In this document: positions 27,507-35,833 of the stretch, piece after piece | Position numbering within the stretch: position 1 is the stretch's first letter | How the letters are laid out: each line of letters starts with the position of its first letter | Origin: Chloroflexota bacterium | GTDB taxonomy: Bacteria > Chloroflexota > Dehalococcoidia > Bin125 | NCBI GenBank assembly: GCA_026707145.1 | Contig: JAPOXK010000022.1 | Coordinates: 1-58,287, forward strand | Length of the DNA stretch: 58,287 nt | Direction: 5' to 3' | The notes under the pieces: model-generated | The model's input: only the letters and a program-made list of their open reading frames with translations | The model's database searches: none | Told to the model about the DNA's origin: nothing | Made by a program: the position numbers and the translations under genes

Positions 27507-27562
27507 GCGCAGCGTGGTCCCGCCTGTGGTCCTCATGTTGAGCGGGTGCCCAGCCGCCTCTC
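27507..27562 (-). pseudogene. cobU: Decayed 3' fragment of a second cobU
   Basis: Reading minus, GCGGCTGG, CCG, CTC, ACATGAGGACCACAGGC, GACCACGCTGCG align to the last 19 codons of the intact cobU at 30015 (AAGLPVDMKATGRDHTA) at roughly three bases in four. The remainder of the gene is missing. It lies just after the cobQ stop, so an earlier cobU was once convergent with cobQ here. The rest of 27563-27735 shows nothing. Confidence 0.55.
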
Positions 27563-27735
27563 CCCAAGAACGCTCGCGTAGAGGAACTGGAAGCGGCATT
27601 AGGCATTAGAAGGTGGTCGCTTGCTCGTCGTGAGCGGGCTCGCAGCGGATCGGCAGGCATATGGGAAGAGAGGTCGCTTGAACTGGGCAGGATGGAACTC
27701 ACAAAGTGCCGATCTACTAGATAGCGCCTTGCTGC

Positions 27736-28728
27736 ATGGAAGTGCTGCTCCCAGCCATGATGTTCGCACTCATGTTCTCGGAGTGGTGGAACTATCTCGC
27801 TCTGGACGCCGCGGTCTTCCTGGTGGCAGTGATACTCGATCGCGTATCGCCGGAGCTACCGGCTGTAATCCACCCCGTCGTTTGGATCGGGCGCGCCATC
27901 GACCTTCTCGCTCGCGCCGCGCCACAGCGACCTGGCCCTGCGTTTATCTACGGCTGCGGAATCGTAGTAGTAGTGGTCGGGGCTTCGGGCGCTTTGGCCT
28001 GGCTTGTGATGGCGGGCTTGATGTCGCTCGGGCCGCTCGCCTACGTAATCGGCGGGGCCGTTCTCCTGCGCACGACCTTCACGGTACGCGGGCTCTCATC
28101 GGCAGCGCAAGACACTCGTAGGGCACTGGCCGAAGACCGGCTGGGTGAGGCCCGAGAAAGCTTGAAGAGCCTGGTCGGCCGCGACCGTTCTTCCCTCACC
28201 GCGCCCCTAGTCGCCGCCGCCGCGATCGAATCCGTGGCCGAAAACTCAACAGACAGCTACGTTGGGCCCTGGCTAGCGTTTGCGATATTCGGCGTGCCGG
28301 GCGCGGCCGCCTACCGGGCGGTGAACACATTGGACAGCATGCTCGGCCATCACGGGCGCTACGAGTACCTTGGCAAGGCCGCCGCGCACTTGGATGACGT
28401 CGTCAACCTGCTTCCCGCGAGGTTGAGCGCGTTGCTGCTCGTGAGCAGCGGCGCCCTGACGCGTTTCCCGATCCAGGGTGCTTGGCGGGTCATGTTACGG
28501 GACCGTCGCTGTACAGCCAGCCCCAACGCGGGCTGGACGATGGCGGCGATGGCGGGGCTGCTTGGGACACGGCTGGAGAAACAGGGGCACTATCGCCTAG
28601 GTGACGGCTTGCGAGAGCCGGAGGCGGCGGATATCGGCCGGGCGGTGCGTCTCGCTGAAGGGGTGGCCGTACTCGGGGTACTCGTGGCGCTGGCGTTGCT
28701 GGCAGCGCGGCACGGGATTACGGCTTGA
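27736..28728 (+). CDS. cbiB: Adenosylcobinamide-phosphate synthase (CbiB/CobD family)
   Basis: 330 residues, integral membrane protein. It joins cobyric acid to (R)-1-amino-2-propanol phosphate. Hallmarks: IHPVVWIGRAID near the N terminus, TTFTVRGLSSAAQDTRRAL, AIESVAENSTDSYVGP, NTLDSMLGHHGRYEYLGKAA and HLDDVVNLLPARL. Later ATG codons within the first 15 residues could be the start; the hydrophobic stretch WNYLALDAAVFLVAVILDR is the normal family N terminus. The SD of the next gene overlaps its stop. Confidence 0.95.
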   Translation: MEVLLPAMMFALMFSEWWNYLALDAAVFLVAVILDRVSPELPAVIHPVVWIGRAIDLLARAAPQRPGPAFIYGCGIVVVVVGASGALAWLVMAGLMSLGPLAYVIGGAVLLRTTFTVRGLSSAAQDTRRALAEDRLGEARESLKSLVGRDRSSLTAPLVAAAAIESVAENSTDSYVGPWLAFAIFGVPGAAAYRAVNTLDSMLGHHGRYEYLGKAAAHLDDVVNLLPARLSALLLVSSGALTRFPIQGAWRVMLRDRRCTASPNAGWTMAAMAGLLGTRLEKQGHYRLGDGLREPEAADIGRAVRLAEGVAVLGVLVALALLAARHGITA

Positions 28729-28738
28729 GGAAGTTTGG

Positions 28739-29806
28739 ATGGGCAGCGTGAAGATCGTTCATGGCGGGCTGGATACCGCTGAGTTGCGCTCTCTCGGTCT
28801 CCGGCCCGAGCAAGTGCTGGACTTCAGCGCCAACATCAGCCCGATGGGACCGTCTCCGCGTGTCAGGAGAGCCGTAGCTGATGCGAACCTCGCGGCTTAC
28901 CCGGATCGCAGCAGTCTGCTCTTGCGTGAATCCCTCGCGGCTCGCCTGAACGTTGGGATCGACAATCTACTAGTTGGGAACGGCTCCACCGAGCTTATTC
29001 ATCTGCTGGCGCGATCCTGCCTCCGGCCTGGGGAGCAGTGCCTGATCTTCACGCCCACATTCGCGGAGTACGAGGCTGCTGCCACTATGGTGGGCGCACA
29101 GATCCATCGCATCCAAGCATCGGAAGAGCAAGGGTTTCGCTGGTCTCTGGATACGGCGTCGGCGACCATCAGCGAGCTGCGTCCTCGCTTGGTCTTCCTT
29201 TGCAACCCAAACAACCCGACCGGCGTCTACCTCGAGTGCGACGCGGTAGACCAGCTCCGCGCGGCCGTGGGCCGGGATGGCCTGTTCGTACTTGACGATG
29301 CGTACGCTTCCCTTGCTGCACGTCAATGGGACCCCCTTCCCATTCTCGGCAGCGGCAACGTGGCCATTCTGCGTTCTTTGACGAAGGACCATGCCCTTGC
29401 GGGGGTGCGGCTGGGATACTTGGTGGCCCAATCGACAGTCGTCTCAACTGCTCGGCAGTTGCAGTATGCCTGGAGCGTTAATGCGGTGGCCCAAGCAGCT
29501 GGAGTCGCTGCTCTGGAGGATGCCGGACATGTGGTCGCGGCGAGAGAGGTCGTTCGGGAGGCGAAGGCCTACCTCTATAACCGGCTCGAAACCCTGGGCA
29601 TTCCTGTTACTGCTTCGGCCGCAAACTTCTTGCTGGCGAATGTCGGCGACGCCACGAGGATACGAACCGCTCTCTTGCGCCGGGGGATCGCTGTTCGGGA
29701 CTGCACCTCCTTCGGTTTGCCGGAGCACGTCCGCATCGCCGCACGACGTCCCGAGGAGTGTGTTCATCTCGTCGAGGCGTTACGAGACGTGCTGGTGGAG
29801 GAGTAG
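28739..29806 (+). CDS. cobD: Threonine-phosphate decarboxylase, aminotransferase class I/II fold
   Basis: 355 residues from ATG 28739, with GAGGAA eight nt upstream overlapping the cbiB stop. PLP enzyme of fold type I: LDFSANISPMGP, LVGNGSTELIHLLAR, FLCNPNNPTG, and the Schiff-base lysine in SLTKDHALAGVRLGY. In this context it makes aminopropanol phosphate for CbiB from L-threonine phosphate. Histidinol-phosphate aminotransferase is the close alternative, but VHGGLD and the cob neighbourhood favour CobD (named CobC in the aerobic nomenclature). Confidence 0.9.
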   Translation: MGSVKIVHGGLDTAELRSLGLRPEQVLDFSANISPMGPSPRVRRAVADANLAAYPDRSSLLLRESLAARLNVGIDNLLVGNGSTELIHLLARSCLRPGEQCLIFTPTFAEYEAAATMVGAQIHRIQASEEQGFRWSLDTASATISELRPRLVFLCNPNNPTGVYLECDAVDQLRAAVGRDGLFVLDDAYASLAARQWDPLPILGSGNVAILRSLTKDHALAGVRLGYLVAQSTVVSTARQLQYAWSVNAVAQAAGVAALEDAGHVVAAREVVREAKAYLYNRLETLGIPVTASAANFLLANVGDATRIRTALLRRGIAVRDCTSFGLPEHVRIAARRPEECVHLVEALRDVLVEE

Positions 29807-29910
29807 CTGCGGCGTTGCAGGGTTCATCGTGTTCAAGGGATGGTCTTCGCTCGGATTGGTGTGCAGGGTTGGTGCTCGACCAGTAGCGACTTTGTCAGTT
29901 ACCCAACCCT

Positions 29911-29935
29911 AAGAACCGTGCCCGCACGGGTTCTT
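29911..29935. terminator. Bidirectional hairpin between convergent cob operons
   Basis: AAGAACC-GTGC-CC-GCAC-G-GGTTCTT forms an 11-bp stem with one bulged G and a two-base loop. It lies between the cobD stop and the cobU stop, where both transcripts must end. There is no T-run, so termination efficiency is uncertain. Confidence 0.6.
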
Positions 29936-30014
29936 CACAACCGGATCGCGCGGTGCTGACGCATATGGCGTCTGCCGCACCCTGATGTGGATATTGGCGT
30001 ACCGGGTGATGAGT

Positions 30015-30581
30015 TCAGGGTACTGAGTACGCAGTGTGGTCTCGGCCCGTGGCCTTCATGTCGACCGGCAGTCCAGCCGCCATGAAATACACATCGTCCG
30101 CCGCCGCCGCAACGGTCTGATTCGTTCGACCAAGCTCATCGGCGTAGACGCGGCCTAGTTCGGTGGCCGGCATCACGCCCAGTCCCACCTCATTGCTGAC
30201 GACGATCCAAGAGGCCGTACCTTTCCGGTACAACTCCAGCAGCCCGCGGACTTCGGCGGGGATGTCCACGCCCGCTGCCTCGGACGCTCGGCTCTTCAAC
30301 AGCAGGTTGCTGATCCACAACGTCAGGCAGTCGAGAAGGATCGTGTCGTGGTAGGAGGTCAGCGGCGCCAGTGCGGCTACTAGGTTCAGGGGCTCCTCAA
30401 GGGTGCGCCATTCGGCAGGCCGATTCTCACGGTGGGCCTGAATACGCGCCGCCATCTCTTGGTCGCCGGCCTCCGCAGTAGCTACGAAGAGCACGCGCTC
30501 GCCTCGCTGGGCTAGGTGCTGGGCATAACTGCTCTTCCCGGCCCGGACGCCGCCCAGAACCAGGGTCAATCGCTTGTTCAT
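30015..30581 (-). CDS. cobU: Adenosylcobinamide kinase / GTP:cobinamide-phosphate guanylyltransferase
   Basis: 188 residues. P-loop GGVRAGKSSYA, the HRENRPAEWRTLEEP segment carrying the guanylylated His region, LLDCLTLWISNLL, and VSNEVGLGVMP are all typical CobU/CobP motifs. It phosphorylates adenosylcobinamide and transfers GMP to give the GDP derivative used by CobS. The ATG overlaps the stop of cobC (ATGA). Last gene of the riboswitch-controlled operon. Confidence 0.95.
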   Translation of the reverse strand: MNKRLTLVLGGVRAGKSSYAQHLAQRGERVLFVATAEAGDQEMAARIQAHRENRPAEWRTLEEPLNLVAALAPLTSYHDTILLDCLTLWISNLLLKSRASEAAGVDIPAEVRGLLELYRKGTASWIVVSNEVGLGVMPATELGRVYADELGRTNQTVAAAADDVYFMAAGLPVDMKATGRDHTAYSVP

Positions 30582-31213
30582 TCCCGAACCCTCGGTTCAA
30601 GCGATGTCAGGTGACCCGTATCGTTCCAACGTTCGAGCACGCGCCCTCCAGGGTGATTTTGGACGACGGAGAGACTGCTATTGTCGACATGAAGTCGCCA
30701 GAAGTACGTATCCGGCAGCCCTAATAGGCACACGAGGAGAGCACGGATCGATCCTCCGTGGGCCACGATCAAAAGGCTCTCGCTTGGGTCATGGCGCTCC
30801 GCCGCCCGGGCATGGAATCGCCGTACACGCGCCAGCACCTGGGTCGTGCTCTCCCCACCGGGCGTGGCGAACGCATAGCTCTCTCCGCCGATCCGCTCGG
30901 CGAAGCCCTTCGGATCTTGGATTTCCATCTCTCTTTGCGTCATGCTCTCCCACGTGCCGTAGGAAAACTCCCGCAGGTCTGAGTCGGCCTCGATCGAAGT
31001 CTCGCCGAATTTGGCTAACGTCTCTGCGCTTTCCAGCGCGCGACTCAGGTCGCTGGTATAGATTTTGGAGAAGCTGCAAGTAGAAAGGCGCTCCGCGAGC
31101 CTTCTGACCTGGAGTCTGCCGTACTCACTCAGTGGGACATCGGTGTGGCCTTGGATCTGCCCGCTCCTGTTCCAGGCAGTTTCCCCATGCCGCACGAGGT
31201 ACCAGTTACCCAT
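30578..31213 (-). CDS. cobC: Alpha-ribazole-5'-phosphate phosphatase, histidine phosphatase family
   Basis: 211 residues. Catalytic LVRHGETAWNRSGQIQGHTD, second Arg in YTSDLSRALESAETL, Glu in EFSYGTWESMT and second His in LIVAHGGSIRALL make it a phosphoglycerate-mutase-like phosphatase. Its position between cobS and cobU points to removal of the 5'-phosphate from alpha-ribazole phosphate or cobalamin phosphate. A generic phosphatase is possible but less likely. Confidence 0.88.
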   Translation of the reverse strand: MGNWYLVRHGETAWNRSGQIQGHTDVPLSEYGRLQVRRLAERLSTCSFSKIYTSDLSRALESAETLAKFGETSIEADSDLREFSYGTWESMTQREMEIQDPKGFAERIGGESYAFATPGGESTTQVLARVRRFHARAAERHDPSESLLIVAHGGSIRALLVCLLGLPDTYFWRLHVDNSSLSVVQNHPGGRVLERWNDTGHLTSLEPRVRE

Positions 31214-31269
31214 TTCCCTCCCTGTATCCAGTGGTTCGCGCTTCCTTGAGAATCTTCATCGGTACCCCT

Positions 31270-32031
31270 CTACCAAAACGGTGCTTGTAGCGCTCCGGGA
31301 ATCGCGGTGAAAAGGGCAATGGCCAATAAGAGAACGGCTACCTCTGCCACTTCATTCACCGCTCCGTACGTGTCGCCCGTCATACCTCCTAGCATGCTGG
31401 TAATCCAGCGGCCCAGTCCCAACGACACCACGATCACCGCCCCGAGTAGCAGCATTCCAGTGACGCCGAGGAACAGCCCGCCCGCCGCGGTGGCAGTGAT
31501 AAATGCAAACACGACCTGCCACCAGCTGCGCCCGTCTTGAAACGACGTGCCTAACCCATGCTCTCTGGCGTAGGGGAAGAAGGCCATGGTTGCTACCATT
31601 CCGAATCTCGATAGGCATGGGAAAGTCAGTAGTAGCCCGGTACGGCCTTCGTCCGGAATACCTACGATCAGGGTCCACTTCAACAGCAACAGGACAGCGC
31701 CGCCAATCACGGCGAACGCGCCAACGTGTGTATCTCGGAGAATCCTGAGCCGCTCCGTCCGGCTGTAGCCACCGAACAACCCATCGCAGGAGTCGAGAAA
31801 CCCTTCCGTATGTATCGCTCGCGTCAACACCAGCAACGTCGCGACCAAAAGCGCAGCCACGATCAGTGGCGGCAGCGCCTGCTTGGCCACGAGGTCCAAT
31901 CCCAAGAGGAGGGCTCCCAGCCCCAGGCCCACGAGTGGGAAATAAGCTCGTGCGGGCCCCATCTGCCCTACGCCTTTGGGGGCAATAGGGAACACCGTTA
32001 GGAACCCGATAGCCAGCCGCAAGCTTCGCAA
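31270..32031 (-). CDS. cobS: Adenosylcobinamide-GDP ribazoletransferase (cobalamin synthase)
   Basis: 253 residues, polytopic membrane protein. LAIGFLTVFPIA at the N terminus, then the acidic motif TEGFLDSCDGLFGGYSRTER that binds Mg for the transfer of alpha-ribazole to cobinamide-GDP, then a hydrophobic C-terminal half. Five bp after cobT, so co-translated. Confidence 0.95.
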   Translation of the reverse strand: MRSLRLAIGFLTVFPIAPKGVGQMGPARAYFPLVGLGLGALLLGLDLVAKQALPPLIVAALLVATLLVLTRAIHTEGFLDSCDGLFGGYSRTERLRILRDTHVGAFAVIGGAVLLLLKWTLIVGIPDEGRTGLLLTFPCLSRFGMVATMAFFPYAREHGLGTSFQDGRSWWQVVFAFITATAAGGLFLGVTGMLLLGAVIVVSLGLGRWITSMLGGMTGDTYGAVNEVAEVAVLLLAIALFTAIPGALQAPFW

Positions 32032-32036
32032 AGTGC

Positions 32037-33107
32037 CTACCCGTTCGGATCCTCCGCTTCGGTGTCGGAAACCCCGGCTTCGGCGAAAGTTGACATTTCG
32101 GCCAGACAGGCTCCGGCTGCTTCAATCAATCCCATGGCCAACACTGCACCGGTGCCTTCCCCGAGTCGCATACCTAGGTCCAGGAGGGGCCGCAATCCTA
32201 GATGCGATAGAGCGACACGATGTCCGGACTCGGCCGACAAATGAGCGGCGATGGTGTAGTCAGTCACGGTGGGACAGAGGTTGTGGGCGATCAGGCCTGC
32301 GGCTCCTGAAATGAAGCCGTCGAGCACCACAACCCGGCGGGCAAACGCGCCGCCCAGGACAACGCCGGCCAGCAGTCCGATTTCAAAGCCACCGACCTTA
32401 GTCAGAACGTCCAGCCCATCACCCGAGTCGGGCTGATTCACTTCCAACGCGCGCTCGACAACGGCGATCTTGTGCTCCAACTCCGAGTCGCTTCGCCCCG
32501 TCCCTCGGTCCGTCGTCTCAGATGCTGGCTTGCCGGTTAGGGCCGCAGTCACGGCGCTCGACGCCGTCGTGTTGCCGATGCCCATGTCTCCGGTCCCGAT
32601 GATGTCAACCCCTGTCTCCGCGGCCTCCAGGGCAAGAGTGATTCCTGCCTGCACGCACATCTCGGCTTGCTCCCTCGTCATGGCCGGGCCTTCTGTGATG
32701 TCCGCGGTGCCGCGCCCCACGCCGATCACTCGAAGGTCGGGGTGGGCGGGAAGCGGCGTTGCCACTCCCGCATCGACGATCACTAGCCTCACGCCCGCCA
32801 TCCGCGCCATGACGTTGATGGCGGCACCGCCAGCCAAGAAGTTCAGGACCATCTGGGCCGTGACCTCTTGGGGGTATCCGGTGACTTTCTGAGCGACGAC
32901 GCCGTGGTCTCCCGCCGCGATAACAACCGCTTTGCCTCGCAGCGTTGGCTGTTCCGTCTCCAGGATGGCTGCCAGTTGGAGAGAAAGGTGCTCCAACTGC
33001 CCCAGACTTCCCGGTGGTTTAGTCAGAAGTTCCTGCCGAAGCTGCGCTGCCCCTCTGGCGCGAGGGCTGGCTGGCCTGATGCCTGCAACTACATCCTCGA
33101 GAGATAT
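32037..33107 (-). CDS. cobT: Nicotinate-nucleotide:dimethylbenzimidazole phosphoribosyltransferase, unusual start
   Basis: Makes alpha-ribazole phosphate from NaMN and the lower-ligand base. Family motifs: VVIAAGDHGVVAQKVTGYP, GGAAINVMARMAGVRL, GTGDMGIGNTTASSA and the catalytic region ILDGFISGAAGLIA. The first conventional start is TTG 32996, but the same frame continues upstream with strong CobT N-terminal homology: ISLEDVVAGIRP and then QLRQELLTKPPGSLGQLEH. No ATG, GTG or TTG occurs between the frame's upstream TGA and 32996. The homology begins at an ATA codon (33107), two bases after the btuR stop. With that start the length is 356, typical for CobT. A non-AUG start by coupled reinitiation is my reading. 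Confidence 0.9.
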   Translation of the reverse strand: MSLEDVVAGIRPASPRARGAAQLRQELLTKPPGSLGQLEHLSLQLAAILETEQPTLRGKAVVIAAGDHGVVAQKVTGYPQEVTAQMVLNFLAGGAAINVMARMAGVRLVIVDAGVATPLPAHPDLRVIGVGRGTADITEGPAMTREQAEMCVQAGITLALEAAETGVDIIGTGDMGIGNTTASSAVTAALTGKPASETTDRGTGRSDSELEHKIAVVERALEVNQPDSGDGLDVLTKVGGFEIGLLAGVVLGGAFARRVVVLDGFISGAAGLIAHNLCPTVTDYTIAAHLSAESGHRVALSHLGLRPLLDLGMRLGEGTGAVLAMGLIEAAGACLAEMSTFAEAGVSDTEAEDPNG

Positions 33108-33109
33108 CT

Positions 33110-33706
33110 CTAGAACTCGATCCCCGGTTGGGCTTTGATGCCCTGCTCTTGATAAGGATGTTTGATCAGCCGCATTTCAGTGACCAGGTCGGCGAAATCG
33201 ATCAGCTCTTGAGGGGCATACCGCCCGGTGATAATCACGTGCATTGGAGCGGGACGACGCTGCAGCGTGTCGATGACTTCCGAGACGGGTACCCACCCGT
33301 AGTGCATGGCGTAGGTGAACTCATCCAGAACGATAATGTCGTCCTCACCCTTCACGATCGCTTCCTTGCAGCGGTCCCATTGCGCCAACGCCAGAGCAGT
33401 TGTCTGGTCCATGTCTTTCGAGAGCCAAGTGAACCCATCACCGAGTGCCTCGATCGGTATATCGAGCCGTCTGGCTGCTCGATGCTCTCCAAATCGCGCC
33501 GTCGTGTGCTTGATGAACTGAAACATTCTCACGCGGAAGTCGCGACCCCAGGCCCGGAAGATGACGCCGAGCGCGGCGGTCGTTTTTCCCTTGCCTTCGC
33601 CCGTGTTGACGATGATCAGTCCCCGGCGTGAGCGGCGGCCGTTTCCGGCGGCGGGAGCGCTCTCATCGGGCGAGGACCCTTCCAAAAGGTCGTCACCGGG
33701 CGGCAC
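33110..33706 (-). CDS. btuR: Corrinoid adenosyltransferase, CobA/BtuR type
   Basis: 198 residues. P-loop NTGEGKGKTTAALG, MFQFIKH, DIIVLDEFTYAMHYGW and VIITGRYAP identify the BtuR/CobO/CobP-type ATP:cob(I)alamin adenosyltransferase. It attaches the 5'-deoxyadenosyl group to imported corrinoids. Start overlaps the end of the ATPase gene by 14 bp. The first 27 residues form a disordered extension not needed by the family. Confidence 0.94.
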   Translation of the reverse strand: MPPGDDLLEGSSPDESAPAAGNGRRSRRGLIIVNTGEGKGKTTAALGVIFRAWGRDFRVRMFQFIKHTTARFGEHRAARRLDIPIEALGDGFTWLSKDMDQTTALALAQWDRCKEAIVKGEDDIIVLDEFTYAMHYGWVPVSEVIDTLQRRPAPMHVIITGRYAPQELIDFADLVTEMRLIKHPYQEQGIKAQPGIEF

Positions 33707-34589
33707 TGGCTACGCCGTTTCTGCTGGCAGCGCGCTGACCGTTCGCGCGATCCTGGGCGGCATCGTCACGCAAGCTCGGTTCCGCCCGAATCTCGTCTGC
33801 CGGACCTATCAGGCTAATCGCCAGGGAACCTGTGACGGGATCCCGGTAGACGGCGGATTTCACACCGAAAGCGGATTCGATCGTTGCCGGAGAGAGCACC
33901 ATCTCTGGCGGCCCGTCGATGAGCATCCTGCCATTACTCAACAGCACCAACCGGTCGCAATAACGAGCCGCCAGGTTCAGATCGTGGATGGCAGCAATGG
34001 CCGTCAACCCATCCTCAACGAGCTGCCGTACCAGTCCGAGCATCTTGAGCTGGTGGAGGACATCCAGGTTCGAGGTCGGCTCGTCCAATAGCAAGACGCG
34101 GGGTTGTTGCGCCAGGGCGCGAGCCAGGAACACTCGCTGGCGCTCTCCGCCTGACAACGTATCAAGCGTTCTGGCAGTGAACTGCCCGGTCTCTGTCAGT
34201 CGCATCGCGTCTTTGGCGATGCGGTCATCTGCTCTTCCTTCCACCTGAAAGCGACCCAGGTGTGGGTACCGACCCATGAGGACTAGTTCGAAGGCAGTGA
34301 AGCCCTGCGTGTAGGGTGCGATCTGGGGGACGAGTGCGAGGATGGCGGCGACATCCTTTGCTGAAAGGGATTTGAGGTCTGCCCCTTCCAGCCAGACTGC
34401 TCCCTTCTGATGGCGGAGGACGCTAGAGAGAATCCTGAGCAGGGTTGACTTGCCGGCGCCGTTAGGGCCGATGAGCCCGACGAACTGCCCCCGCTCGGCG
34501 CGCACATCAACGCGATCCAGCAGTGCTTTCGCCTCGACGCTGTAGGAGACCCCTCGCGCATCAATGACTGCGGCGCTGTCATCGTTCAT
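33693..34589 (-). CDS. btuD: Cobalamin ABC importer, ATP-binding protein
   Basis: 298 residues. Walker A GPNGAGKST, signature LSGGERQR, Walker B LLLDEPTSNLD, switch His in IHDL. FecE/BtuD subfamily, with a C-terminal extension of about 45 residues. The assignment to cobalamin rests on the riboswitch-headed operon with btuC, btuF and cob genes. Six bp separate it from btuF. Confidence 0.9.
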   Translation of the reverse strand: MNDDSAAVIDARGVSYSVEAKALLDRVDVRAERGQFVGLIGPNGAGKSTLLRILSSVLRHQKGAVWLEGADLKSLSAKDVAAILALVPQIAPYTQGFTAFELVLMGRYPHLGRFQVEGRADDRIAKDAMRLTETGQFTARTLDTLSGGERQRVFLARALAQQPRVLLLDEPTSNLDVLHQLKMLGLVRQLVEDGLTAIAAIHDLNLAARYCDRLVLLSNGRMLIDGPPEMVLSPATIESAFGVKSAVYRDPVTGSLAISLIGPADEIRAEPSLRDDAAQDRANGQRAASRNGVASAAR

Positions 34590-34595
34590 CGTCCG

Positions 34596-35807
34596 CTACT
34601 CAGCCAGGCTAAAGGTATCGGCGGGTGGGTTGGGAAAGTCGTCCGGCCACAGTATCCGCGCGAGGTCCTCGGCGCCGCGGATGTTCCAGTAGGAGAGCGT
34701 GGTGAAGTGTTTGCTTTCGACCACGTGGACATTGCCATTCTTGATCGCGGGGGTCTCAGCAAGCGCCTCGATCTCGAACAGACTCTGCCGGAATTCCTCC
34801 GCGCCGAACTCGACTGGTTGAGGGATGATGATGATGTCCGGAGCCATGACGATCACCCCCTCAAGGCTGGTCGTCTGGTTACCTTCGATACCGGCCTCCT
34901 CTGCGGCGTTAATCCCGCCGGCCGCCGTGATGACGCCGCCCTCGGTGGAATTACTGCCCGCGACCCAGAGCGTGTCTGAGTATTGTGTGAGCGCAAGAAC
35001 GCGAGGCATGGGCTCTTTGGCGCTGGTAACCGCTACGAGAGCGTCGTATCGTGCCTGGACCTCATCGGCGAACTCGCTGGCACGCTCCTCCTCTCCGAAG
35101 ATGTATCCCATGAGCAGGATGCTGTTGATCCGCGCTTCGGGGTCGTGTTTCAGCTCGGTCTGAACGACGAGGATGCCTGCCCTCTGAAGAGCCTCGACTC
35201 CCTCGACCGAGAAGAACGGACTGGTGACCACGATGTCCGGTGACTGGGCAACGATCGTCTCCGGGTCGCGCGAGATCTCGACCTTCTCCTGAACGAGCGC
35301 GGCGACGTTTGAGTACGTCGCGTTCTTCGTGGCGCTTCCCACCGCAACGAGGCGCTCTTCCGGCACGAGAGCGAGGGTCATCTCATCGTGGCCGACCGAG
35401 GCGGTGATGATCCGCAGAGGCTTGGCCGGAACGGTCACGATCCCGTTCAGCCCTTCAACTTCGCGGGGCCAGCCGGAATTGGTCGGGTCCACGATTCCGC
35501 GAACGCTATCGAGTGGCCTCTTTACGGGCTCAGGTTCTGGTTCCGGATCCGGTGCTGGTGCCGGTTCTGGCTCTGGCGCTGGTGCCGCGTCAGGTGCAGA
35601 GATCGGTTCCTCCGTGGCTGCGACCGGCTCGATCTCCACCTGTTCCTCTGGCACTTCGACCACTTCGGTAGTGGACGGGGTAGTGGCCGTCTGCGCTGGC
35701 GGCTCAACCGGCGCTGGCGGTGGCTCGTTCGACGAGCAGGCGGTAAGCGCCAACGCGAACAAAAGGACTACGAGCACACCGATGATGCGCAGTTGCTGAA
35801 TTGACAC
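34596..35807 (-). CDS. btuF: Cobalamin-binding lipoprotein
   Basis: About 403 residues from GTG 35807, which has AAAGGAG five nt upstream. An ATG at 35837 overlapping the btuC stop is the alternative. Lipobox LTAC then a long linker rich in Pro, Glu and Ala (about residues 30-100, with EPEPEP runs), then the BtuF/FecB fold: RIITASVGHDEMTLALVPE, SPDIVVTSPFF, VLALTQYSDTLWVAGSNS. The linker probably spans a thick envelope or surface layer between lipid anchor and binding domain. Confidence 0.9.
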   Translation of the reverse strand: MSIQQLRIIGVLVVLLFALALTACSSNEPPPAPVEPPAQTATTPSTTEVVEVPEEQVEIEPVAATEEPISAPDAAPAPEPEPAPAPDPEPEPEPVKRPLDSVRGIVDPTNSGWPREVEGLNGIVTVPAKPLRIITASVGHDEMTLALVPEERLVAVGSATKNATYSNVAALVQEKVEISRDPETIVAQSPDIVVTSPFFSVEGVEALQRAGILVVQTELKHDPEARINSILLMGYIFGEEERASEFADEVQARYDALVAVTSAKEPMPRVLALTQYSDTLWVAGSNSTEGGVITAAGGINAAEEAGIEGNQTTSLEGVIVMAPDIIIIPQPVEFGAEEFRQSLFEIEALAETPAIKNGNVHVVESKHFTTLSYWNIRGAEDLARILWPDDFPNPPADTFSLAE

Positions 35808-35833
35808 GCTGGCTCCTTTCAATGGGCCGTTGC

